Assembly: GCA_903916195.1 (NCBI GenBank)
Contig: CAIWVP010000206.1
Span: 1 to 38,321, forward strand
Direction of reading: 5' to 3'
Source: an uncultured Verrucomicrobiota bacterium
GTDB taxonomy: Bacteria; Verrucomicrobiota; Verrucomicrobiia; Limisphaerales; UBA9464
DNA: 38,321 bases
Below, in pieces: positions 6,899 to 15,343 of this stretch (its first letter is position 1; the number at the start of each line of letters is the position of its first letter). The translations under genes were made by a program, and so were the position numbers. The notes beneath the pieces are model-generated. The model saw only the letters and a list, made by a program, of their open reading frames with translations, was not told the origin of the DNA and did not search any database.

Positions 6899-9800
6899 AT
6901 GAAAGCCCTGATCTTGCGCCCCGTCCTTGCGGCCATGGCCTTCGGCCTATCGCTCGCCGCCGGCGCGGACCTCGCGAAGCTGCCGCCTGTCGCGACGGGC
7001 CGGATCGGCTTCGAGAAGGACGTCGCGCCGATCCTCGAGAACGCCTGCGTGGGCTGCCACGGACCGAAGCGCGCCGAGAACGGTCTGCGCCTCGACACCG
7101 CCGATGGCGCGCGCAAGGGCGGCGACCACGGTCCGGTCTTCGTGGCCGGCAAGAGCGAGGGGTCGCTGCTTGTGCAGGTCACCGCAGGCATCCACGCCGA
7201 GCTCGCGCAGATGCCGAAGAAGGGCGACAAGCTCACGTCGGCGCAGATCGGGACGTTGCGGGCATGGATCGATCAGGGCGCGGAGTGGCCCGCCACCGCG
7301 AAGGTCGACAAAGCCGCCCACCACTGGGCCTTCAAGGCACCGGTCCGGCCCGGGGTCCCGGGAGCGCGGGACGCGGGACGCGGGACGCGGAACCCGATCG
7401 ACGCGTTCATCGACGCCCGCCTTGCCCGCGAGGGCCTGAAGCTCGCGCCGCCGGCCGACAAGACGACGCTGCTCCGCCGTGTCCACCTCGACCTGGTCGG
7501 CTTGCCGCCGCCGCCGCAGGAAGTCGATGCCTTCCTCGCCGACAAATCGCCGGGCGCCTACGACAAGGTGGTCGAGGACCTGTTGAGATCACCGCACCAC
7601 GGCGAACGCTGGGGCCGCCATTGGCTCGACGCGGCGCGGTACGCCGATTCCGACGGCTTCGAGAAGGACAAGGCGCGCTTCATCTGGAGCTATCGCGACT
7701 GGGTGGTCGGAGCGCTGAACCGGGACATGCCGTACGACCGGTTCGTCATCGCGCAGATCGCCGGCGACCAGTTGCCGGGCGGGACCGAGGACGACCGGGT
7801 GGCGACGGGGTTCCTCCGCAACTCGATGCTCAACGAGGAGGGCGGCGCGGATCCCGAGCAGTTCCGCATGGACGCGATGTTCGACCGCATGGATTGCATC
7901 GGGAAGAGCGTGCTCGGCCTCACCATCCAGTGCGCGCAGTGCCACACGCACAAGTTTGATCCCATCCAGCACGAGGAGTACTACCGGCTCTTCGCCTTCC
8001 TGAACAACGACCACGAATCATCGCTCGTCGCCTACACGCCGGCCGAGCAGATGAAGCGCGCCGACCTGATGCGCCAGATGCGCGACCTGGAGGAGGGCCT
8101 GCGCCACACGACGCCCGGCTGGGAGGAGCGCCTTGCGAAGTGGGAGGACTCGGTGAAGGACGACCAACCGGATTGGAAGGTCGTCCCGGCCGTCCATGTG
8201 GGCGAGCGCGGCGAGCGGTTCTACTACAATTCCGACGGGTCCATCCGCGCCTCGAGCTACGCACCGACGCAGTGGACCGCCCACTTCCGGGCGACGAACA
8301 CCTCGGGCACGATCGGCGCGTTCCGCTTCGAACAGCTCACCGACCCGAACCTGCCGTGTGGCGGACCGGGCCGCTCGATCCGCGGCATGGCGGCGCTGAG
8401 CGAGTTCAAGGTCGATGCCTGGGACCCGAGGTCGCCGACCAACAAGGTCTCCGTGAAGTTCGTCAAGGCCACCGCGGATTTCGCCAACGCGGAGAAGACG
8501 TTGGAACCGGAGTTCCAGTCCGACTACTGGAAGAAGAAAGAGGGCAGCGACAAGCGCACCTACGGTCCGGTCGCGTCCGCGATCGACGGCAAGGACGGCA
8601 CCGCCTGGGGCATCGACGCCGGACCCGGCCGCCGCAACGCGCCGCGCAAGGCGGTCTTCATCCCGGAGACGCCGTTGAACTTCCCCGATGGCGTGGTGCT
8701 GGATTTCGCGCTGAAGCAGAACCACGGCGGCGACAACTCGGACGACAACCAGACGCACAACCTCGGCCGCTTCCGCTTCAGCGTCTGTGCCGACACCAAC
8801 GCCGTCGCCGATCCCCTCCCGGCGAATGTCCGCGAGGTGCTCAAGGTGCCGCGCGGACAGCGTTCGCCGGCGCAGGTCGCCGCGGTGTCCAGCTTCTGGC
8901 GGACGACCGTCCCGGAGTTCAAGGGCGTGGATGAAAAGATCGAGGCGCTGTGGAAGCAATGGCCGGAAGGTGCGCCGTCATCGGTGCTCGCCGCCCGCGG
9001 CGGCAAGGCGTCCGGCGACGAGATGCGACCGACCCGCGTGCTCAAGCGCGGCGATTGGCTCAAGCCCGGCAACGAGGTCGGACCTGGCGTGCCGGCGTTC
9101 CTCCACCCTCTGCCCGAGGGCGCGGACGGCTCGCGCCTGACGTTCGCGAAGTGGCTCGTCGACAAACGGTCGCCGACCACCGCCCGCGTGTTCGTGAACC
9201 GCATGTGGCAGGCCTACTTCGGCACCGGCCTGGTCGAGACGCCGGAGGACTTCGGCCTGCAGAGCCCGCCGCCGAGCCATCCCGAGCTGCTCGACTGGCT
9301 GGCCTGCGAGTTCATGGACCGCGGCTGGAGCATCAAGGCGATGCACCGGCTCATCGTCGGCTCGGAGACCTATCGGCAGTCGTCGCGCGTCACGCCCGGG
9401 CTCTATGCGAAGGACCGTTACAATCGACTGCTCGCGCGCGGTCCCCGGTTCCGCGTCGAGGGCGAGATCGTCCGCGACGTGTCGCTCGCGGCCAGCGGCC
9501 TGCTCAACCCCGTGCTCGGCGGCCCGAGCGTGCAGCCGCCGGCGCCGGCGTTCCTTTTCCAGCCGCCGTCCTCCTACGGCCCGAAGACCTGGGAAGAGGC
9601 GCAAGGAGCCGATCGCTACCGTCGCGGCATCTACACCTTCCGATACCGGTCGGTGCCGTATCCGTTCCTCACGGCGTTCGACGCGCCGAACGGCGATTTC
9701 TCCTGCGTGCGACGCGCCCGGTCGAACACGCCGCTCCAGGCGTTGATGACCTTGAACGAGACGCTGGCGATGGAGTGCGCCCAGGGCCTCGCCGCGAAGA

Positions 9801-10081
9801 CGCTCGCGGAAGGCGGCAAGACCGACGACGAACGGATCACCTACGCCTTCCGCCGCGTGTTGTCGCGTCCGCCGACGGCATCCGAGCGGTCCGAGCTGAA
9901 GGGCCTGCTGGTGCGCCAGACGCGACGGATCGCGGAAGGCTGGGTCAACCCCTTCGACCTCGGCACCGGCAAGAACGTGCTGCCGACGGTCCCGGCCGGT
10001 TCGACGCCGACGCAGCTCGCGGCCTATGCCGCGATCAGCCGCGTGCTGCTGAACCTGGACGAGGCGATCACGAAGGAATAG
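6899..10081 (+). CDS. PSCyt1-DUF1549-DUF1553 planctomycete-type cytochrome c-like secreted protein
   Basis: The 1060-residue protein starts with a signal peptide (MKALILRPVLAAMAFGLSLA). A CVGCH haem c motif follows (Cys50-Cys53-His54) in the PSCyt1 context CxxCHGPKRAENGLRLDT. DUF1549 begins near residue 170 (IDAFIDARLAREGL, LRRVHLDLVGLPP) and includes a second CAQCH motif at Cys345-Cys348-His349. DUF1553 follows from about residue 745 (LTFAKWLVDKRSPTTARVFVNRMW, GLQSPPPSHPELLDWLA). The function of the family is not known; it is abundant in Planctomycetes and Verrucomicrobia and normally partners a DUF1501 protein, encoded here at 11361. A heptamer repeat encodes part of the PSCyt1-DUF1549 linker. 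Confidence 0.95.
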   Translation: MKALILRPVLAAMAFGLSLAAGADLAKLPPVATGRIGFEKDVAPILENACVGCHGPKRAENGLRLDTADGARKGGDHGPVFVAGKSEGSLLVQVTAGIHAELAQMPKKGDKLTSAQIGTLRAWIDQGAEWPATAKVDKAAHHWAFKAPVRPGVPGARDAGRGTRNPIDAFIDARLAREGLKLAPPADKTTLLRRVHLDLVGLPPPPQEVDAFLADKSPGAYDKVVEDLLRSPHHGERWGRHWLDAARYADSDGFEKDKARFIWSYRDWVVGALNRDMPYDRFVIAQIAGDQLPGGTEDDRVATGFLRNSMLNEEGGADPEQFRMDAMFDRMDCIGKSVLGLTIQCAQCHTHKFDPIQHEEYYRLFAFLNNDHESSLVAYTPAEQMKRADLMRQMRDLEEGLRHTTPGWEERLAKWEDSVKDDQPDWKVVPAVHVGERGERFYYNSDGSIRASSYAPTQWTAHFRATNTSGTIGAFRFEQLTDPNLPCGGPGRSIRGMAALSEFKVDAWDPRSPTNKVSVKFVKATADFANAEKTLEPEFQSDYWKKKEGSDKRTYGPVASAIDGKDGTAWGIDAGPGRRNAPRKAVFIPETPLNFPDGVVLDFALKQNHGGDNSDDNQTHNLGRFRFSVCADTNAVADPLPANVREVLKVPRGQRSPAQVAAVSSFWRTTVPEFKGVDEKIEALWKQWPEGAPSSVLAARGGKASGDEMRPTRVLKRGDWLKPGNEVGPGVPAFLHPLPEGADGSRLTFAKWLVDKRSPTTARVFVNRMWQAYFGTGLVETPEDFGLQSPPPSHPELLDWLACEFMDRGWSIKAMHRLIVGSETYRQSSRVTPGLYAKDRYNRLLARGPRFRVEGEIVRDVSLAASGLLNPVLGGPSVQPPAPAFLFQPPSSYGPKTWEEAQGADRYRRGIYTFRYRSVPYPFLTAFDAPNGDFSCVRRARSNTPLQALMTLNETLAMECAQGLAAKTLAEGGKTDDERITYAFRRVLSRPPTASERSELKGLLVRQTRRIAEGWVNPFDLGTGKNVLPTVPAGSTPTQLAAYAAISRVLLNLDEAITKE
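7366..7393. repeat. Heptanucleotide repeat (GCGGGAC)n inside the DUF1553 gene
   Basis: Three exact GCGGGAC units (7366-7386) and one GCGGAAC (7387-7393) encode RDAGRGTRN, in the linker between the cytochrome domain and DUF1549. The net length, 28 bases, is not a multiple of 3, yet the frame is open on both sides. Confidence 0.9.
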
Positions 10082-10090
10082 GCATCTGCC

Positions 10091-11008
10091 ATGACGGACG
10101 AACGGCTCCACGAATTCTACGAGGAACTGGTGCGCGGACTGCGCGACCGGGGCGTGCTTTGCGGCATCACCAGCGGACTCGCGTGCGTCCATTTCCAGGT
10201 CGCGGAGACGACCAAGGATTGTGACCTCCTCTGCCACGATTCAGATTTCAGCACGTTGCTCCAGATCTTGGGCGACACCGTGCTCGATGGGCAACCGTGC
10301 CGTTATCGCGGCCATCTGACGCCGCCGCTGGATGCGCAGTGGCACCGCGGCGGCTGGACCAGTCATTTCCGATGGGGCAACGGGCCGGAGGCCGTGACGC
10401 TGGATGTCTTCGGACGGGCCTTGCGCGGTTCCAGCCGCTGGGAACACGAGCTCTCTGGGATCTACGTCAGCCCACATGTGGTCTCTGAAATGAAACGCAC
10501 CAGCCGCGACAAGGACTGGCCGTTCATCACCGGCCTCGGTGAACTGCTGCTCGAGTCAGGCGACCCGCGCGGATGGCTGCACCTCTATGACTTGGACACC
10601 TTGCGGCGGATCTTGCGCCGCCAGCAACCGCCGCCGGAACTCGTCGAACGCCGCCCACTGCTGCAGCTCGCCTTGCGGAATGACGGCTTGCTGGAAGCGG
10701 CCCTGTTGGCGGAGCGGCAGCTTTGGTCGCAATTGGACCGCCTCCGCATCGAGCTCTACCGACGCGCGCTCAAGCCCTACAATTTGGCCGTGATAGGCGC
10801 CCGCATCCCTGTCGAAACTCCGTTGGCCGATCAGCACCAAGCCCGGCTGGCTTGTGCCCGGACCTCGCTCCGCCCCGCTCCGCTCCTCGACTATGGGGTC
10901 GAGCGTCTGCTTGCGGAATCCCGGGCCGCGACCGAGCAGAACGTCCGCCCTGAGGCGATGGCGTGGCTGCCTGACATCCGCGCCAACTTCAACTACCTGA
11001 AGCCATGA
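10091..11008 (+). CDS. Nucleotidyltransferase-fold-like protein of unknown role
   Basis: The 305-residue protein has a pattern resembling the nucleotidyltransferase superfamily. A Gly/Ser turn in GITSGLACVHF (residues 25-35) is followed by ETTKDCDLLC with the acidic pair Asp43-x-Asp45, and a third candidate metal-binding Asp105 in AVTLDVFGRAL. This is the layout of AbiEii/MNT-like enzymes (GGTA...R.T.DiDl). The C-terminal half is helical, Leu/Arg-rich and unrecognised. It lies 9 bases after the DUF1553 gene and its last codons overlap the next gene by ATGA (11005-11008), so it is part of that operon. Its presence between DUF1553 and DUF1501 genes is unusual. Enzymatic activity is an inference from the motif only. 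Confidence 0.72.
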   Translation: MTDERLHEFYEELVRGLRDRGVLCGITSGLACVHFQVAETTKDCDLLCHDSDFSTLLQILGDTVLDGQPCRYRGHLTPPLDAQWHRGGWTSHFRWGNGPEAVTLDVFGRALRGSSRWEHELSGIYVSPHVVSEMKRTSRDKDWPFITGLGELLLESGDPRGWLHLYDLDTLRRILRRQQPPPELVERRPLLQLALRNDGLLEAALLAERQLWSQLDRLRIELYRRALKPYNLAVIGARIPVETPLADQHQARLACARTSLRPAPLLDYGVERLLAESRAATEQNVRPEAMAWLPDIRANFNYLKP

Positions 11009-11364
11009 ACGCGCCCCGCCGGCTGCAACGTCCCCGCCGCTGGGCCCTATGGCATCTGCGCGGCATCCGGCGCCGGTTCCATGAGCAGGCCTTCGGCGAA
11101 GAGCTTGCCCGCGTGAACCTTGATTTTACTCCGCCGCAGCGCCGCGCCTATCTGGCCTGGATGCGTGCGCATTCCCGCCGCAATGGCGTCCCGAGCGCAC
11201 CGGGCTACTCTGTCGCGTGGATGTTGCAGCTCCAGGAGGAGCTGCTCCGCGAAGCCGGCTTGGAGCACGGCGGCGAGCCCGCAGGTTTGAGGTCGCAAGC
11301 TGTGGTCCCGGATGCGGACCCGGGACCCGAGACCCGAGATTCCGGACCCAAGACCGATATATGA
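11005..11364 (+). CDS. Small basic protein of unknown function, coupled to the nucleotidyltransferase-like gene
   Basis: The 119-residue product is very basic at its N-terminus ([23 protein letters not shown] is arginine- and tryptophan-rich) and predicted mostly helical ([39 protein letters not shown]). It overlaps the upstream gene by ATGA and the DUF1501 gene by ATGA (11361-11364), so all are translationally coupled. The last 17 residues ([18 protein letters not shown] region) are encoded by a heptamer repeat and are probably acquired. No family was recognised. RGIRRRFH formally fits the Rx4-6H HEPN motif, but this is weak and may be chance. Confidence 0.65.
   Translation: MNAPRRLQRPRRWALWHLRGIRRRFHEQAFGEELARVNLDFTPPQRRAYLAWMRAHSRRNGVPSAPGYSVAWMLQLQEELLREAGLEHGGEPAGLRSQAVVPDADPGPETRDSGPKTDI
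11314..11355. repeat. Degenerate heptanucleotide array at the small-protein/DUF1501 junction
   Basis: Six 7-base units run head to tail: GCGGACC, CGGGACC, CGAGACC, CGAGATT, CCGGACC, CAAGACC. The array ends 6 bases before the DUF1501 start codon and supplies the C-terminal codons of the preceding gene. Confidence 0.88.
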
Positions 11365-12818
11365 ACCGCCTCCCCCCCTTCCAGCACGCCGTCGAGGAGC
11401 AACGCCGGGCCATCTCCCGCCGATGGTTCTTCCGTGATTGCGGTGTCGGCCTCGGCGCCATCGCCCTCCATTCGATGCTCGGCGACACGCTCTCGGCCGC
11501 GCCCGCCAAGGCCGGCGCCGCCGCGTCGGGTGACCCGATGGCCCCGAAGAAGGGCCACTTCTCCGGCAAGGCCAAGCGCGTCATCTACCTCTTCATGGCG
11601 GGTGCGCCGAGCCACCTGGAGCTCTTCGACAACAAGCCGCAGCTCACCAAGTTCAACGGCACGCTGCCGCCCGCCGAGCTGCTCAAAGGCTATCGCGCCG
11701 CGTTCATCAACCCCGATGCCACGCTGCTCGGGCCGAAGTTCGCCTACAAACGGCATGGCAAGAGCGGCATGGAACTCGGCGAGACGCTGCCCCACCTCGG
11801 CGGCGTCGCCGACGACATCACGCTCATCAAGTCGATGCAGACCGACGCGTTCAACCACGCGCCCGGGCAGATCTTCATGAACACCGGGTCGCAGCAGTTC
11901 GGCCGGCCCAGCTTCGGCGCATGGACGACCTACGGTCTCGGTTGCGAATCCCGCGACCTGCCGTCGTATGTCGTCTTCAGCACCGGCGGCAAGGGTTCCA
12001 GCGGCGGCGCGAGCAACTGGGGCCCGGGCTTCCTGCCCACCCAGCACGGCGGCACGCTCTTCCGCAACGGCAGCGAACCGGTGCTCCATCTCGCCAACCC
12101 CAAGGGCGTGGACGACGCGCTCCAGAAGGATTCGCTGGAGACCTTGAACCGGCTCAACGCGAAACGGCTCGGGGTCGTCGGCGACCCGGAGATCGCCGCC
12201 CGCATCAGCGCCTTCGAGATGGCCTACCGGATGCAGCACGTCGCGCCCGAGGTCATGGACCTCTCCAAGGAATCCAAGGAGACCCTGGAACTCTACGGGG
12301 CCGAGCCGGGAAAACCGTCCTACGCCAACGCCTGCCTGTTGTCTCGCCGGCTGATCGAGAAGGGCGTGCGGTTCGTGCAGATCTTCCACGAGTCGTGGGA
12401 CCAGCACGGCGACCTCAAGAACGGCATCAAACGCAATTGCGAGGCCACCGACCGCGCCAGCGCCGCGCTGGTGAAGGACCTCAAGCAGCGCGGCCTGCTC
12501 GAGGACACGATCGTGATCTGGGGTGGCGAGTTCGGGCGCACGCCGATGGTGCAGGGCGGCGACGACGGACGGGACCATCATCCCAACGGCTTCAGCTACT
12601 GGGTCGCCGGCGGTGGCTTCAAACCGGGGTTGTCCTACGGCGAGACCGACGACCTCGGGTTCAACGCGGTGAAGGACAAGGTCCACGTCCACGACTTCCA
12701 CGCCACGCTCCTGCACCAGCTGGGCTTCGACCATGAGAAGCTCACCTACCGCTTCCAAGGCCGTGACTTCCGGCTCACCGACGTGCATGGCGAGGTGGTG
12801 AAGGGGCTGTTGGCCTGA
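11361..12818 (+). CDS. DUF1501 domain protein with Tat signal
   Basis: This 485-residue protein begins [36 protein letters not shown]. The twin-arginine motif SRRWFF plus hydrophobic stretch indicates export by the Tat pathway. The body matches DUF1501 (alkaline-phosphatase-like fold family): [20 protein letters not shown] near the N-terminus, [27 protein letters not shown], and the [26 protein letters not shown] metal-site-like segment. The biochemical role is unestablished; it habitually pairs with PSCyt/DUF1553 proteins, as here. The open frame extends upstream to 11217, but the Tat motif and the ATGA overlap fix the start at 11361. Confidence 0.95.
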   Translation: MNRLPPFQHAVEEQRRAISRRWFFRDCGVGLGAIALHSMLGDTLSAAPAKAGAAASGDPMAPKKGHFSGKAKRVIYLFMAGAPSHLELFDNKPQLTKFNGTLPPAELLKGYRAAFINPDATLLGPKFAYKRHGKSGMELGETLPHLGGVADDITLIKSMQTDAFNHAPGQIFMNTGSQQFGRPSFGAWTTYGLGCESRDLPSYVVFSTGGKGSSGGASNWGPGFLPTQHGGTLFRNGSEPVLHLANPKGVDDALQKDSLETLNRLNAKRLGVVGDPEIAARISAFEMAYRMQHVAPEVMDLSKESKETLELYGAEPGKPSYANACLLSRRLIEKGVRFVQIFHESWDQHGDLKNGIKRNCEATDRASAALVKDLKQRGLLEDTIVIWGGEFGRTPMVQGGDDGRDHHPNGFSYWVAGGGFKPGLSYGETDDLGFNAVKDKVHVHDFHATLLHQLGFDHEKLTYRFQGRDFRLTDVHGEVVKGLLA

Positions 12819-12824
12819 GCGTGA

Positions 12825-13004
12825 CCCGGTGCCGCGGCGGCCGGCATCGATGCGGACAAGATCGTCCATTTCTCGGTGTGGACCTCGACCGCGGATGCGC
12901 GCCGCTTCTTCGGGTCGCCGCGGCTCGTGCAGATCCGGAAGGACGCCGGCGTGAAGTCGCCGGAATTCATCTACCTCGAGCAGGTCGAGGCCGGGACGCT
13001 CTGA
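12825..13004 (+). pseudogene. 5'-truncated gene remnant (ABM/ferredoxin-like fold C-terminus)
   Basis: The frame after the stop at 12822-12824 reads AGIDADKIVHFSVWTSTADARRFF, then SPRLVQIRKDAGVKSPEFIYLEQ, and ends VEAGTL-stop. This is the texture of a genuine protein end; it resembles the C-terminal half of small antibiotic-biosynthesis-monooxygenase-like dimeric alpha+beta proteins (an SVW/FF pattern, then PEF.YL..). There is no ATG, and GTG/TTG appear only within the domain, so the 5' half is missing. Codon third positions are GC-rich like the neighbours. The frame actually longest here (12821-13039) is a shadow. Confidence 0.55.
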
Positions 13005-13025
13005 GGCAAGTGCCGCGGCCGGTCG

Positions 13026-15197
13026 TCAAGGAGCGTTGATCGCGCCGACGAAGCGTCCGAGCCAGTAGCCGAGCACGTACTCGTCGCCGGGGAACTCCGT
13101 GTGCCCGCCGTCGCCCGCGTCGAGGATGAAGGGCTGGGTGTTGCAGCGCGCCATCAGCCGTTCGCCGGGGGGCAACAGCTCGGCCATCTCTTGGCCGCGG
13201 AAGTTCGGCGGCAGCCGCTGGATGTCCTTGCGGTGCGAGTTCGCGACCGACCACGAGACGGTGTCGAGCGGATAGCCGCGGAGAGTCCACACCGCGCCTT
13301 CCGGGTCGAAGTCCTTCAGTCCGCAAGCGGCCGTCACGAAGTTCCACGTCGCGTTGCGTTCGCCTTTCTCCAGTTCCCGATGGTCGGCGACGGCGGCGCG
13401 ATACTTCGCGCGGAGCCCGTCGTCGAAGGCATGGCGGGCGAGCACCCAATAGGTGTTGAAGGCCAGTTCGTCGTCGCTGTGGTTCCACTCGTCGCCCATC
13501 TCGATGCCTTGATGCCGGGCCCCGGGCGTCGCCTTGAGCAGCCGCATGGAGCGGGTGAGGTTCGTGAGATAGCCGGCGGTGCGGAACATCTCGAAGGCCT
13601 TCTCCTTGTAGCGCGCCTTGCCGGTGACCTTGTGGGCGAACTGCATGAGCGCGGTGAACTCGGCGGAGTTCAGCCGGCGGTCGTGGACCGTCGGCGGGAA
13701 CGAGTTCACGTAGTCCGGATGCCACCGGCCCCAGAGGGTCGGCTTGCCGTCGACGTCCACGAGGTAGAGGTCATGGTCGAGGATGTGCGTGGCGATGCGG
13801 TCCACGAGCACGGCGACGCGGCGACGTTCCGCCGGCGTCTCGGCCGCGCACTCCCAGAGCACGGCGTAGGCGAAGAGATGCGATGTGATCTCGTCGCTGC
13901 TGGTGTGGCCCTTCCATTCCCAGCCGGGATCGGGCGCGTCGCGCCAGCGGTCGGTGTCGGAGAACTTGAAGCCCTTCCGCTCGAGGGTCCGCGCCGGGAA
14001 GCCGGTGTTGGTGTGGATGGTCTGGAGACGCTCCAGCGCGGCGAAGGTCTCCCACGCCCACGCCTTCGCCTGCGGCTCGTGCGTGACCGCGAAGCGCAGC
14101 GCCTGGCTCGCGAGCCAGTAGCTCGACCAACCGCCGTCGTTGTCGGTGTCGATCATCTCGCTGGTCGCGATGTCGCCGGGCTGGAAGAGCCGTCGTTCGG
14201 CGGTGAGGCCGTAACGCATGTGGCGCGACCGGATCTTTTGCCCGATCCACGCCGCCTTCTGCGCGAGCGTCCAGCTGCGATACCCGATCTTCTGGAGACC
14301 GGTGCGGGTGAGGATCCACACGCTCCGGTCGGCGTCGACCGCGAGGTCCACGACATGATCGTCCGCGAGCCAGCGCCGCGAGGCGTAGTAGCGGAACTTC
14401 GGCGCCGGCGCCTTGGGGCCGGCGGACGGCGTGGCCCACACGGACGGCGTGCCGTCGGTCTGGAAGAACGCGCCGCGCGGCGTGCCGAACCAGACGCCGC
14501 CGTCGACCGGCACGATCTTGGTGATATGGGGCCACGGCACGAGCTGCTCCAGCGGTGAGGCGGGTCTGCCGTCGGACAGGCGCATCTTGGACCAGCCGTT
14601 GGTCGTGCCGATGAAGAGCTCGCCGTTCCGCACCGCGAGCGTGCGGAAGCCGCGACCGGTCGCGACGGTGCGGAGCCCCGCGTCGGTCCGTTGCTCTATA
14701 TGGTCCGACATCAGCACGAACCAGCCGGCCTCGGTGGCGAAGGCGGTGTGCGTCTTGCCCAGCGGGTCCACCATCGGCGCGGTGAGCACCAGGTTGGTGG
14801 AGCTGTCCACGGCGATCTGGTCGAAGGCTCCGGTCCGGGCGAACCGCGCGCCGGGCGCACCCGCCTCGGCGTTCGAGAGCCAGCCGTCGTCGAAGAGATG
14901 GTACAGGTCGCCGGCGCGGGAGAGGGCGATATCCTTGGCGACCTTGCCCGCGAGCGGGCGGAAGCTGCGGTCCGCGGCGAGCACATCGCCGAAGAGTCGC
15001 GCCACGCCGCGGTCGGTCAGCACGTGGACCACGCCGTCCTTGTCGATGCACAGCTTGCGCATCTCCGCGCCGGCGAGGTCCGGATGAAGCCGGAACGGTA
15101 CAGCGAAATCCTGCGAGAAGGGCTTGTCGGCGATCCCGCCCGAGGCGCCAACGGCGGCCGTCACGGCCACCCAGCAGAGCAACAGCCAGCGTTTCAT
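13026..15197 (-). CDS. Secreted two-domain protein: beta-propeller-like repeats plus helical C-terminal domain
   Basis: The 723-residue protein has a signal peptide (MKRWLLLCWVAVTAAVGASGG). Residues about 40-330 contain repeated short strands with the texture of a sensor-type beta propeller: CIDKDGVVHVLTDRGVARL, ELFIGTTNGWSKM, GVWFGTPRGAFFQTDG, SVWILTRTGLQKIG. The remaining 390 residues are rich in aromatic-containing helices (WSSYWLASQALRFAV, WAWETFAALERLQ, WNHSDDELAFNTYWVLARHAF), reminiscent of (alpha/alpha)6 barrels of glycan-active proteins. Catalytic residues cannot be assigned. It is transcribed toward the DUF1501 operon. Location is probably periplasmic or extracellular; polysaccharide binding is only a guess. 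Confidence 0.82.
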   Translation of the reverse strand: MKRWLLLCWVAVTAAVGASGGIADKPFSQDFAVPFRLHPDLAGAEMRKLCIDKDGVVHVLTDRGVARLFGDVLAADRSFRPLAGKVAKDIALSRAGDLYHLFDDGWLSNAEAGAPGARFARTGAFDQIAVDSSTNLVLTAPMVDPLGKTHTAFATEAGWFVLMSDHIEQRTDAGLRTVATGRGFRTLAVRNGELFIGTTNGWSKMRLSDGRPASPLEQLVPWPHITKIVPVDGGVWFGTPRGAFFQTDGTPSVWATPSAGPKAPAPKFRYYASRRWLADDHVVDLAVDADRSVWILTRTGLQKIGYRSWTLAQKAAWIGQKIRSRHMRYGLTAERRLFQPGDIATSEMIDTDNDGGWSSYWLASQALRFAVTHEPQAKAWAWETFAALERLQTIHTNTGFPARTLERKGFKFSDTDRWRDAPDPGWEWKGHTSSDEITSHLFAYAVLWECAAETPAERRRVAVLVDRIATHILDHDLYLVDVDGKPTLWGRWHPDYVNSFPPTVHDRRLNSAEFTALMQFAHKVTGKARYKEKAFEMFRTAGYLTNLTRSMRLLKATPGARHQGIEMGDEWNHSDDELAFNTYWVLARHAFDDGLRAKYRAAVADHRELEKGERNATWNFVTAACGLKDFDPEGAVWTLRGYPLDTVSWSVANSHRKDIQRLPPNFRGQEMAELLPPGERLMARCNTQPFILDAGDGGHTEFPGDEYVLGYWLGRFVGAINAP

Positions 15198-15343
15198 CGG
15201 AACGAGCGAAGCACGGCCTTCGCGCGCCGGGGAAGCGTGGAGCGTGAGAATGTAGGCTGCGCGTGGCGGGCTGCGGTCCGGGAGACCGGAAAGTCGCGCA
15301 GCGCGCGGTTGTCGGGTGCCTTCCGCTCGCCCAACCTTCCGCC

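Noticed and set aside
10091-11364. MNT-HEPN toxin-antitoxin assignment for the gene pair
   Set aside because: The nucleotidyltransferase-like triad is suggestive, but the second protein has only a chance-like RX6H and lacks the usual HEPN length and helices. Kept as a hypothesis, not an annotation.
12821-13039. 72-codon plus-strand frame overlapping the remnant
   Set aside because: Its composition (RCRGGRHRCGQD...) is not protein-like; the +1-shifted frame has the coherent remnant.
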